A stretch of DNA of 5,369 nucleotides from DASXMR01 sp036495525 (GCA_036495525.1 DASXMR010000086.1:1-5369); one strand, 5' to 3'. Shown: positions 1-5,131, counted from the first letter of the stretch. Program-made: numbers and translations. Notes: generated by a model from the sequence alone, not told the origin.

Positions 1-39
1 CACCCGCATGGTCCTGGTGAGGAACGCCGGCTCAGTCGG

Positions 40-45
40 TAGGCT
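40..45 (+). promoter_or_regulatory. possible -10 box of the tRNA-Ser gene
   Basis: TAGGCT fits the loose actinobacterial TANNNT -10 pattern and ends seven bases before the first base of the mature tRNA, so transcription would start at or very near the tRNA 5' end. No convincing -35 element is visible: TGGTGA at 15-20 matches TTGACA at only three of six positions and the spacing of 19 is long. This is a position-based guess. Confidence 0.2.
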
Positions 46-52
46 GGCCGGC

Positions 53-137
53 GGAGGATTCGCCTAGTGGCCTAGGGCGCACGCTTGGAAAGCGTGTTGG
101 GGGCAACCCCTCAGGAGTTCGAATCTCCTATCCTCCG
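53..137 (+). tRNA. tRNA-Ser (anticodon GGA)
   Basis: A complete class II (long variable arm) cloverleaf can be folded by eye. The acceptor stem GGAGGAT (53-59) pairs with ATCCTCC (130-136), and G137 is the discriminator base, as is usual for serine tRNAs. The D stem is GCC/GGC (62-64 with 76-78). The anticodon stem CACGC/GCGTG (80-84 and 92-96) encloses the loop TTGGAAA with anticodon GGA at 87-89, which reads UCC and UCU serine codons. The variable arm contains GGGG...CCCC (about 98-112). The T stem AGGAG/CTCCT encloses TTCGAAT. The 3' CCA is not encoded (the next bases are CGA) and must be added after transcription. The gene looks intact. Confidence 0.97.
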
Positions 138-190
138 CGACGCTGACCTGCGACCACGCGCTGAGCGGCCCGCCCCAGTTGTCTTGATAC

Positions 191-221
191 CGAGATTCCC
201 TATCCTCCCGCTGCGCTGGTC
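191..221 (+). repeat. imperfect copy of the tRNA-Ser 3' end (att-like)
   Basis: CCTATCCTCC at 199-208 is identical to 127-136 of the tRNA gene. The match extends imperfectly on both sides: CGAGATTC before it resembles CGAATCT of the T arm, and CGCTG with a few substitutions and a one-base insertion follows in both. The two copies lie 72 bp apart in direct orientation. Integrases often use tRNA-Ser 3' ends as attachment sites and leave such duplications behind, so this may be the scar of an element that has been lost. No integrase gene is in the window, so that reading is inference. Confidence 0.4.
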
Positions 222-301
222 AGCCCGAGCTGGGCGGCGTGGGCGGCGGCGGCGCCGCGGGTCGGGGCGCCCAGTTTCGCCAGCACGGTCGGCTCCGGCG
301 A
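200..301 (-). pseudogene. C-terminal remnant of a LuxR-type HTH regulator
   Basis: Read on the minus strand from 301 to the TAG at 200-202, the 33 codons give SPEPTV, then LAKLGAPTRGAAAAHAAQLG, then LTSAAGG. This resembles the end of a LuxR/GerE DNA-binding domain, which usually reads SxxTVKxHVxxxLAKLGAxTRxxAxxxAxxLGL. About seven residues (the KTHVSRV part of the recognition helix) seem to be missing between TV and LAKLG, which would fit a 21-bp in-frame deletion. No start codon or upstream LuxR sequence lies in the same frame. The other two minus frames hold possible pieces (GELRRLVEISGELSDVLLSAF around 360-420, and FDARRRLLKRLGEGG around 310-355), as expected for a frameshifted relic. It is short, so chance resemblance is possible. 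Confidence 0.35.
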
Positions 302-500
302 GCACGAGACCGCCCTCCCCCAGCCTCTTGAGCAACCGCCGCCTGGCGTCGAAACGCGGAGAGCAGCACATCGCTCAGCTCCCCCGAGATCTCCACGAGC
401 CGGCGCAGCTCCCCAGCATCAGGGTCAGGGCGGTCGGCTTGGTGAGCCGTGTGGGTAGATACCACCAAGGCGGTCGGGCGATCACGGCCGGACGGGGGAT
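302..500. other. intergenic region before the hydrolase gene
   Basis: No credible intact gene is seen here. Open frames crossing it are rich in Arg and Pro and overlap either the tRNA or the hydrolase start. It probably holds further decayed pieces of the LuxR-like relic on the minus strand and the promoter of the downstream plus-strand genes. No clear -35/-10 pair could be identified. Confidence 0.4.
438..469. promoter_or_regulatory. inverted repeat upstream of the hydrolase, possible operator
   Basis: CTTGGTG (438-444) and CACCAAG (463-469) form a perfect 7-bp inverted repeat with an 18-base spacer containing the AT-richer TAGATA. The direct repeat GGCGGTCGG (429-437 and 469-477) brackets it. 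It ends 37 bases before the likely start codon at 507, a normal place for an operator or a 5'-UTR hairpin. The binding protein is unknown. The decayed LuxR-like gene next door might once have been the regulator, but that is speculation. Confidence 0.3.
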
Positions 501-506
501 GTGCCG

Positions 507-1358
507 ATGGCAACGACCATGGCGCCAGAAGTTCGCTTCCAGACGGTGGACGGGCTGCGGATCAGGTACGCCGACAGCGGCGGGTCGATGGGCCCGACGG
601 TCCTGCTGACCAGTCCCTGGCCGGAGAGCGTGTACGCGTTCGCGCCCATGTGGGCATCGCTCAGCCAGCAGGCGCGGCTGTTCGCCATCGACTTGCCGGG
701 TTTCGGCAAGTCAGAACGCCGGGACGAGCTCATGTCGCCGCGCGCTATGGGCGAGTTCCTGAGCACGCTCATCGGCCAGGCTGGGCTGGGCACCCCGCAC
801 ATCGTGGCGCCAGACGTCGGCACCGCCGCCGCCCTGTTCGCCGCGGCCGCACACCCGGACCGGTTCGCTGGCTTGATCGTGGGCACTGGCGCGACGGCTG
901 TCCCGCTTCAGCTAGGCGAGCCGCTAGCGTCCTGGGTGCTGGACCCCGACTTCGACAAATACCGCAAGATGGATCCGCGAGCGTTCGTGGGCACGGCGGT
1001 GGACACGATCGCCGGCGGAGTGCCCGATGACATCCGGGCCGACTACCTGGCCTGCTACGACGGCGACCGGTTTGCCGAGTCAATGCGCTACGCCCGCCGG
1101 TATCCGGAGGAGCTACCGGAGCTTGCCGGGCTGCTGCCGCAGATCACAACGCCGGTCACGATCATCACCGGCCGCCGCGACCGGGTCGTCCCGCTCGCCA
1201 ACGCAGAGTACCTTGACCAGCGCCTGCCGGCCAGCCGCCTTGAGGTCATCGACGCGGGACACTTCCTCTGGGAGGAAGCACCGGCCAGGTACGGCTCGAT
1301 CATCCTCGGCTCGATCAATGGCAAGCGCGGGAACGGCGACGGGAAGACGACGTCCTAG
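507..1358 (+). CDS. alpha/beta-fold hydrolase with Asp nucleophile
   Basis: A 283-residue cytosolic alpha/beta-hydrolase, a normal length for the family. Seen in sequence: strand and turn LFAIDLPGFGKSERR (about residues 58-72); a nucleophile elbow HIVAPDVGT with Asp103 where most members carry Ser in GxSxG; the acid loop ITGRRDRVVP with Asp225; and the catalytic histidine in DAGHFLWEE (His252). An Asp-Asp-His triad is known in haloalkane and fluoroacetate dehalogenases and epoxide hydrolases, which form an ester with the nucleophilic Asp. However, the usual HGxP oxyanion motif is replaced by TSPWPES (about 35-41), and the Trp that follows Asp in dehalogenases is Val here, so substrate and reaction stay open. 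ATG 507 is preferred because GGGGGA lies eight bases upstream; GTG 501 is too close to it, and ATG 519 is a further option. The SRPBCC gene follows after 17 bp, probably in the same transcript. Confidence 0.9.
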   Translation: MATTMAPEVRFQTVDGLRIRYADSGGSMGPTVLLTSPWPESVYAFAPMWASLSQQARLFAIDLPGFGKSERRDELMSPRAMGEFLSTLIGQAGLGTPHIVAPDVGTAAALFAAAAHPDRFAGLIVGTGATAVPLQLGEPLASWVLDPDFDKYRKMDPRAFVGTAVDTIAGGVPDDIRADYLACYDGDRFAESMRYARRYPEELPELAGLLPQITTPVTIITGRRDRVVPLANAEYLDQRLPASRLEVIDAGHFLWEEAPARYGSIILGSINGKRGNGDGKTTS

Positions 1359-1365
1359 ACCGAGT

Positions 1366-1371
1366 AGGAGG
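1366..1371 (+). promoter_or_regulatory. ribosome binding site of the SRPBCC gene
   Basis: AGGAGG, a full Shine-Dalgarno match, stands four bases before ATG 1376 in the 17-bp gap after the hydrolase stop codon. It fixes the start and suggests strong independent initiation within the two-gene transcript. Confidence 0.8.
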
Positions 1372-1375
1372 CCAC

Positions 1376-1936
1376 ATGCCGACGATTCACATCCACGAAA
1401 CCACCAGCGCCACGCCCGAGCAGTTCGTGGCGGCGCTCACTGACTTCGGGCCCGGCCGGTCGAAGATCTTCGGCAGCAGCGCCGACGGCTACCTGAAGGT
1501 GCACCGCAAGGGCGCCGCCGATGCTGACGTCACGGAGGGCTCGGGCGGCATCTGGGAACGACTGCACTACGACTGGTCGGACCCCCATCGCGTGGTGATG
1601 CAGACCACCGACTCCAACACGTGGGGCGGAGACTCGGGGCACACCTACACCTTGACGCCCCAGGCCGACGGGACGACCGAGGTAGACGCCGTCATCGTGC
1701 GCGACGGCAAGAACCTCAAGGGGCGGGCGATCGGCGCCATGCTCGGGATCGGGGGCAAGCGGGTCCTGGAGCAGCGGTTCGATAAGACCGTCAAGGCCAT
1801 CGAAGCCCGCAACGGCGGTGCGGCAAACGGCGGTGCGGCAAACGGCGGTGCGGCGCCCGGCCACACGGCGGACGGCCACACGGCAGACGGCGGCACGGCA
1901 GACGGCGGCACGGCAACGACAGACCCGTCTTCATAA
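1376..1936 (+). CDS. SRPBCC (START/polyketide-cyclase-like) family protein with repetitive tail
   Basis: A 186-residue protein. Residues 1-145 have the outline of a small SRPBCC ligand-binding domain: an N-terminal strand (MPTIHIHETTSATPEQFVAA) leading into a helix, beta strands around GGIWERLHYDWSDPHRVVMQ and HTYTLTPQADGTTEVDAVIV, and a long C-terminal helix (about 125-145, GIGGKRVLEQRFDKTVKAIE). Such domains bind hydrophobic ligands in a central cavity; some are cyclases or dehydratases, many are of unknown function. No catalytic residues can be assigned. Residues 146-182 are a low-complexity tail of pentapeptide repeats, NGGAA three times then GHTAD/GGTAD four times, probably disordered and unusual for the family. 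No signal peptide or membrane segment is seen. It shares a likely operon with the upstream hydrolase, hinting at a shared small-molecule substrate, though the sequence does not prove this. Confidence 0.85.
   Translation: MPTIHIHETTSATPEQFVAALTDFGPGRSKIFGSSADGYLKVHRKGAADADVTEGSGGIWERLHYDWSDPHRVVMQTTDSNTWGGDSGHTYTLTPQADGTTEVDAVIVRDGKNLKGRAIGAMLGIGGKRVLEQRFDKTVKAIEARNGGAANGGAANGGAAPGHTADGHTADGGTADGGTATTDPSS
1811..1855 (+). repeat. 15-bp tandem repeat, three copies (encodes NGGAA)
   Basis: AACGGCGGTGCGGCA occurs at 1811-1825 and 1826-1840 and, with one change at the last base, at 1841-1855. The unit is a multiple of three and in frame, so copy-number changes by slippage would add or remove NGGAA units without breaking the protein. 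Near-identity of the copies suggests a recent expansion. Confidence 0.95.
1859..1918 (+). repeat. 15-bp tandem repeat, four copies (encodes GHTAD/GGTAD)
   Basis: The units GGCCACACGGCGGAC (1859-1873), GGCCACACGGCAGAC (1874-1888), GGCGGCACGGCAGAC (1889-1903) and GGCGGCACGGCAACG (1904-1918) lie head to tail and in frame. They have the same 15-bp period as the preceding array but a different sequence and have diverged stepwise, as slippage followed by point mutation would produce. Confidence 0.92.
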
Positions 1937-1956
1937 GTGCTGACCGGGCTCAGCGC
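1937..1956 (+). terminator. hairpin directly after the SRPBCC stop codon
   Basis: GTGCTGA and TCAGCGC can pair (seven pairs, one of them G-T) around the loop CCGGGC, starting at the base after TAA. A stem here between convergent genes could end transcription or protect the mRNA 3' end. There is no T-run, so it is not a standard intrinsic terminator; T-less hairpins are common in actinobacteria. No strong bidirectional terminator is seen in the 70-bp gap to the opposing gene. Confidence 0.3.
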
Positions 1957-2006
1957 CGCGCCGGGCTGCACGATATCTGGCAGACCCTGGCGCGTAGCCG
2001 GCTGGC

Positions 2007-2216
2007 TCAGCTACCACTCATTTCCTGGCGGTCCTGGCGCGCCTTCCCGATTGCCTGGCCGGCGGTCAGCCCCCAGCCCGGCTGATCCGGGTTGGGGCGT
2101 GCCTCGGGAGCCACGTTCCTGGGCGGCACCCTGGCCTGCGCCGAGTCGCCGCCGGTCTGCTGCCCTGCAGGCTCGGCCTCCTGCTTCCGGCGATTTTTCC
2201 TGCGAAAGAGACCCAT
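2007..2216 (-). CDS. small basic hypothetical protein (MGLFRRK-type)
   Basis: A 69-residue protein read from ATG 2216 to TGA 2007-2009. The N-terminus MGLFRRKNRRK is strongly basic with two hydrophobic residues, a style frequent among short actinobacterial proteins. The middle is Gln/Pro/Ala-rich and looks disordered. The end, NPDQPGWGLTAGQAIGKAR (residues 42-60), looks more constrained and is the best candidate for a conserved motif. No enzyme or DNA-binding domain is recognised. No clear Shine-Dalgarno precedes the ATG. It lies 87 bp downstream of the response regulator on the same strand, so it may be the last gene of that transcript, and it converges with the SRPBCC gene. No function is claimed; a chance ORF cannot be fully excluded. 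Confidence 0.55.
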   Translation of the reverse strand: MGLFRRKNRRKQEAEPAGQQTGGDSAQARVPPRNVAPEARPNPDQPGWGLTAGQAIGKARQDRQEMSGS

Positions 2217-2230
2217 AGCGCGATCGTAGA

Positions 2231-2244
2231 CCGCGGATGCGCGG
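2231..2244 (-). other. small hairpin between response regulator and small ORF
   Basis: CCGCG and CGCGG (2231-2235 and 2240-2244) can pair around GATG. It sits in the 87-bp gap after the response regulator, 15 bases upstream of the small ORF's ATG. It is short and has no T-run, so it may be a weak attenuating stem or chance in GC-rich DNA. Nothing else is seen in this gap. Confidence 0.2.
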
Positions 2245-2303
2245 GCTCCCGGTAAGTCAATGTGTCGCGCCGCCGCGTCCTTGCCGCGCTGCCGGTGCCG
2301 CAG

Positions 2304-2915
2304 TCAGAGCCAGCCGTTCTCGCGGGCTATGCGGATGGCGTCGATGCGGTTGCGGCCGCCTGTCTTGCTGATGGCACTGGACAGGTAGTTGCGGACGGTG
2401 GCCGCTGAGAGCGAAAGCCGGATGCCGATCTGCTCGGTGGAGATCCCCGCCCCGGCTTCCCTGAGCACGTCGGTTTCCCGGCTGGTGAGCGGGCTTTCGC
2501 CAGTATCCAGGGCCACGCCTACCAGCTCGGGGTCGATGACGCGCTGGCCTGCTGCGATGCGGCGGATGCCGTCGGCCAGCTTGTCGGCCGGCGCGTCCTT
2601 GACGATGAATCCCCTGACATGTGCCCGCAGGGCGCGCAGCAGGTTCCCGGGCTGGCTCAGCCCGGTGAGGATGAGGGTCTGGCATTCGGGTAGCTGCTCG
2701 TGCAGCCGGGCCGCCACCTCCAGCCCGTCCAGGCCGGGCATATCGATGTCCAGCACGGCCACATCAGGCTTCTTCTGCTCGGCGGTCTCGAGCACCAGGT
2801 CGCCGCGGTCAAGCTCAGCGATCACCTCGATGTCGTCCTCCAGGGACAGCAGAGCGACCAGCGCACCCCGGATCAGGTGCTGGTCCTCGGCGATGAGTAC
2901 CCGGATGGGGTCCAG
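2304..2915 (-). CDS. NarL/FixJ-family response regulator, probable CTG start
   Basis: A DNA-binding response regulator of 203 residues if started at CTG 2915. The receiver domain (about 3-120) has the acidic pair Glu10-Asp11 in LIAEDQ, phosphoacceptor Asp56 in VAVLDIDMPGLDG, Thr84 in LILTG and Lys106 in FIVKD. The LuxR/GerE HTH (about 142-203) reads PLTSRETDVL, then ISTEQIGIRL, then SAATVRNYLSSAISKTGGRN. Reading starts: GTG 2825 would remove the first strand, the acidic pair and helix 1, so it cannot give a working receiver. Upstream in frame to the TGA at 2967-2969 there is no ATG, GTG or TTG. CTG 2915 lies five bases after AAGGAG and gives a natural N-terminus (L/M-DPIRVLIAEDQ). The gene overlaps the kinase gene by 43 bp. 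Its partner is almost certainly the adjacent kinase; target genes are unknown. Confidence 0.93.
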   Translation of the reverse strand: MDPIRVLIAEDQHLIRGALVALLSLEDDIEVIAELDRGDLVLETAEQKKPDVAVLDIDMPGLDGLEVAARLHEQLPECQTLILTGLSQPGNLLRALRAHVRGFIVKDAPADKLADGIRRIAAGQRVIDPELVGVALDTGESPLTSRETDVLREAGAGISTEQIGIRLSLSAATVRNYLSSAISKTGGRNRIDAIRIARENGWL

Positions 2916-4081
2916 CGAGGCTCCTTGGCGGAGGTGACGGGAACCAGGGCGGTGAGGCGGAACCGGTCATCGTTTATCGGCCCGTGCGAGAGAGTACCGG
3001 ACAGCTCCTGGATGCGCCCGGCTAGGCCGCTGAGGCCATGCCCGCCTTCCCGCGCGACCGGCCCGGCGCCGTCATTGACGATTTCCAGCCGGGCCACCCC
3101 GTCGCTGCGTTCCAGCGTGATCCGCGCCGTGCTGGCGGCTGAGTGGCGCAGGATATTCGTCACGCCTTCCCGTACTGTCCACGCCAGGGCCTCGCCCGCC
3201 GGCGGCGGGATGACTGTGGTGTCAGCGCGGACCGCTACCGCCACGCCGGCCGCGGCCAGCAGCGCACGTGCGTTTTCCAGCTCCCTGATCAGGCTGACCT
3301 TGCTGACGCCAGTGATGTTGCGCAAGCTGGCCAGCGCCTCGCGGGCTACCTGAGTCAGGTTTCCGATTTCGGCCACGGCCGTCTGGTTGTCGCGCCGCAG
3401 CAGGCGGGCCGACAGATCGCCCTTCAGCGAGATCGCGGCCAGGCTGTGGCCCAGCAGGTCATGCAAGTCCCGTGACACCCGGAGCCGCTCCCGCCCGACG
3501 GCGGCCTCCGCCAGGGCGACGCGGGTATCGTGCAGCTCCCTGGTCATCCTGACCAGGCGCGCGGACGCGTAGATCGCGGCGACCTGGATCGAGGTCGCGA
3601 CCACGTAGTAGGTGACCCAGCTCAGGTAGTCGGCGGGGATGGCGGGCCCGGGGTGCGCCGGAAATACCCGGCCGAATACCAGGCTTAGGTCGATGCACGG
3701 CCCGGCGAAGGCGACAGCGGCCAGCCAGCCGCTGAGCACCATCGGTATAGAGGCCATCAGGACCAGTTGCTCGCTGACCCAGTCGATGCCGAGCCAGTGC
3801 GCCGGCGCATAGACAAGGACGGCCAGCGCCAGCAGCGTCCAGATTCCGCCGCGCGGCCGCTGGCCGTGTGCCACGGCGAAGCTGTGCCGTAGCTGCAGGC
3901 CGAAGATCATCGCACCGGCCGGCATGGCCAGCCATGGGTAGCCGGCCGGGGCGACGCCGCCGATGCTGCCGAAGACGGTGAAGACCGGGGCTTCCCAGCA
4001 GGCCGGAATGAGGACGGCGAGCAGCATCAGGTGGGGGCCGGTCAGATCCGGGTGGCGCACCAGCCTCGTGAGCAGCCTCAT
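2873..4081 (-). CDS. DesK-type (HisKA_3) membrane sensor histidine kinase
   Basis: A 402-residue sensor kinase started at ATG 4081. This start overlaps the upstream gene's stop as ATGA; a longer frame begins at 4153 but would add 24 polar residues inside that gene. About five hydrophobic segments (roughly 16-40, 46-64, 80-98, 106-126, 153-174) form a membrane sensor with little extracytoplasmic sequence. The dimerisation/phosphotransfer motif ERLRVSRDLHDLLGHSL (198-214) carries His207. The HATPase_c domain shows an N-box REGVTNILRHS (304-314), a G1-like NDGAG (336-340) and a G2-like GGHGLSGLAGRI (346-357). The family autophosphorylates on His and passes phosphate to a NarL-type regulator, here the next gene. 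The normal C-terminus (RFRLTALVPV) is followed by about 20 residues read out of frame through the regulator's start, which look non-conserved. The signal is unknown. Confidence 0.95.
   Translation of the reverse strand: MRLLTRLVRHPDLTGPHLMLLAVLIPACWEAPVFTVFGSIGGVAPAGYPWLAMPAGAMIFGLQLRHSFAVAHGQRPRGGIWTLLALAVLVYAPAHWLGIDWVSEQLVLMASIPMVLSGWLAAVAFAGPCIDLSLVFGRVFPAHPGPAIPADYLSWVTYYVVATSIQVAAIYASARLVRMTRELHDTRVALAEAAVGRERLRVSRDLHDLLGHSLAAISLKGDLSARLLRRDNQTAVAEIGNLTQVAREALASLRNITGVSKVSLIRELENARALLAAAGVAVAVRADTTVIPPPAGEALAWTVREGVTNILRHSAASTARITLERSDGVARLEIVNDGAGPVAREGGHGLSGLAGRIQELSGTLSHGPINDDRFRLTALVPVTSAKEPRWTPSGYSSPRTST
2921..2926 (-). promoter_or_regulatory. ribosome binding site supporting a CTG start
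   Basis: On the minus strand AAGGAG (2926 down to 2921) stands five bases before CTG 2915, with nothing resembling another start at a suitable distance. It lies inside the coding sequence of the kinase, so ribosomes finishing the kinase pass over it about 50 bases before terminating, which would suit coupled initiation of the regulator. Confidence 0.6.
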
Positions 4082-5127
4082 GCAGGCACCCGGTTCGCCC
4101 GGCCGATCTGCAGCCGCAGGTCCCCGTCGGAGCTGGCCGCGGTGATCACGCACCCAGCGGCAGCTTCGTCGTGCAGCACGCCGGTCAGGCCAGCGCGGAA
4201 CCCGGTCAGCTGCCTGCTCTCGAGGGCCTCGTCGAGCACGGCGGAAGGCACATCCACCCTGGCGGGGATGCCGGCCGCAGCCAGCAGCGCGACGGCAGTG
4301 GTGATCTCGGTGCGCACTGTGATCGTCTGGTAGCTGCTGACCATTTGGCGGGTCCTGGCCAGGGCTCGGCGCGAGGCCGCGGTCAGCTCCCGCAGCTCGC
4401 GCTCGGCCACGACCGGGTCATCGGCGGCGGTCTGCGCAGCGTGCTCGCCGGCAGCGATGAGCTGCTCGAGTCCCGCGCCAATGCTGACGCCCAGCTCGTC
4501 GTCGATCCGTATCCGCTCGGCGATCACCGCCGAGTCGGCCAGCTCCTGCCGGTCGGCCCGCAGTCTGGCCGCGACCCTGGCGATCCACATCAGCGAGCCC
4601 ATGAGCAGCGCAAGGCCCACGATGCTCTCGGCGAAGAACTGGCCTTGCACAACATCGTGCCCGGTGGCCGCCATCGTGGCCGGGACCGCGCCCAGCGCGA
4701 CGACCGCCGGTACCGACCATCGCGGCGGCAGATAGACGACGGCCAGAACGGCAAGCATTCCGACCACGCCGAGCCACCACGCGCCGATCACGGCAATGGC
4801 GGCCAGATTGATAGCTGCGAAGGCCGCGATGAGCCAGCCAGCCTGCCGCGCGCGCCGTCCGTGAGCTGCTGGCAGCAGCAGCCACAGGGCCAGCGGCACG
4901 GAGCACGCCGCGGCCAGTACGGCCGCCACGGCAGCAGCGGGCCTGTGCGGGTTCGCCAGCACCCGGCCGACGCTGAGCACGGGCTCGCCCGCGCCGTAGA
5001 TCACGACGACCGCCGGAACGAGGAGCCGCTCGAACCAGCCAGATAGTCCTCCGTCCCGCCCGGCTGCGTCAAGTCCGGCGGTGAGCGTGCCACGCAGGGC
5101 AGCCAGCTGGCTGCGCAAGGTCCTCAT
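4078..5127 (-). CDS. degenerate sensor-kinase homologue (pseudokinase), membrane-bound
   Basis: A 349-residue protein and first gene of the operon; ATG 5127 follows AGGAG at four bases. Residues about 36-55, 63-88, 97-118, 119-134, 138-153 and 165-185 are hydrophobic, giving five or six membrane segments. The cytosolic part aligns with the next-door kinase: ERIRIDDELGVSIGAGL (204-220) matches ERLRVSRDLHDLLGHSL, so the phosphoacceptor His becomes Gly213 and the following Asp becomes Val. LLAAAG (281-286) and the strands after it also match. The N-box is degraded (FRAGLTGVLHD, Asn replaced by Gly) and the protein ends at about the point where the G1 and G2 boxes should come. It should therefore neither bind ATP in the normal way nor be phosphorylated on His. 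The frame is open and G/C-biased at third positions, so it looks like a maintained gene. It is probably a sensing or allosteric partner of the kinase. Family membership is clear; the role is inference. Confidence 0.88.
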   Translation of the reverse strand: MRTLRSQLAALRGTLTAGLDAAGRDGGLSGWFERLLVPAVVVIYGAGEPVLSVGRVLANPHRPAAAVAAVLAAACSVPLALWLLLPAAHGRRARQAGWLIAAFAAINLAAIAVIGAWWLGVVGMLAVLAVVYLPPRWSVPAVVALGAVPATMAATGHDVVQGQFFAESIVGLALLMGSLMWIARVAARLRADRQELADSAVIAERIRIDDELGVSIGAGLEQLIAAGEHAAQTAADDPVVAERELRELTAASRRALARTRQMVSSYQTITVRTEITTAVALLAAAGIPARVDVPSAVLDEALESRQLTGFRAGLTGVLHDEAAAGCVITAASSDGDLRLQIGRANRVPA

Positions 5128-5131
5128 CGAA

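Noticed and set aside
220..513. Minus-strand frame of 97 codons before the hydrolase
   Set aside because: It runs into the hydrolase start and ends in Arg/Pro-rich filler. Part of it may be a fragment of the LuxR-like relic, but not an intact gene.
85..609. Plus-strand frame of 174 codons beginning inside the tRNA gene
   Set aside because: It overlaps the tRNA and the start of the hydrolase, has no ribosome binding site, and is Arg/Pro/Ser-rich with no domain.
449..1030. Plus-strand frame of 193 codons
   Set aside because: It is a shifted-frame shadow of the hydrolase: His/Arg/Gly-rich with no motif.
1355..1879. Minus-strand frame of 174 codons opposite the SRPBCC gene
   Set aside because: It is the antisense of a gene with clear domain features and a full ribosome binding site; its start lies in the tandem repeats.
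1811..1918. CRISPR-like array
   Set aside because: The repeats are directly adjacent 15-bp units without spacers and are in frame with the gene.
1645..1971. Minus-strand frame with Pro/Ser/Ala/Val pentapeptide repeats
   Set aside because: The repeats are only the antisense translation of the 15-bp tandem arrays.
1937..2218. Plus-strand frame of 93 codons opposite the small basic protein
   Set aside because: It is Pro/Ser/Arg-rich and low-complexity, with no ribosome binding site. The minus-strand frame has the more protein-like composition.
2257..2685. Minus-strand frame of 142 codons within the response regulator
   Set aside because: It is a shadow frame, rich in His/Arg/Pro, overlapping clear receiver and HTH coding sequence.
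2304..2825. Response regulator starting at GTG 2825 as a truncated receiver
   Set aside because: The missing strand and acidic pair are encoded immediately upstream in the same frame, and an AAGGAG-CTG start explains them.
4082..4153. 24-residue N-terminal extension of the live kinase
   Set aside because: It would lie within the pseudokinase gene and adds polar residues before the membrane region; the ATGA overlap at 4078-4081 is a better start.
4171..5046. Plus-strand frame of 291 codons opposite the pseudokinase
   Set aside because: Long antisense frames are common in GC-rich genes. This one is rich in Gly/Arg/His/Gln without a domain, while the minus strand encodes a kinase homologue.
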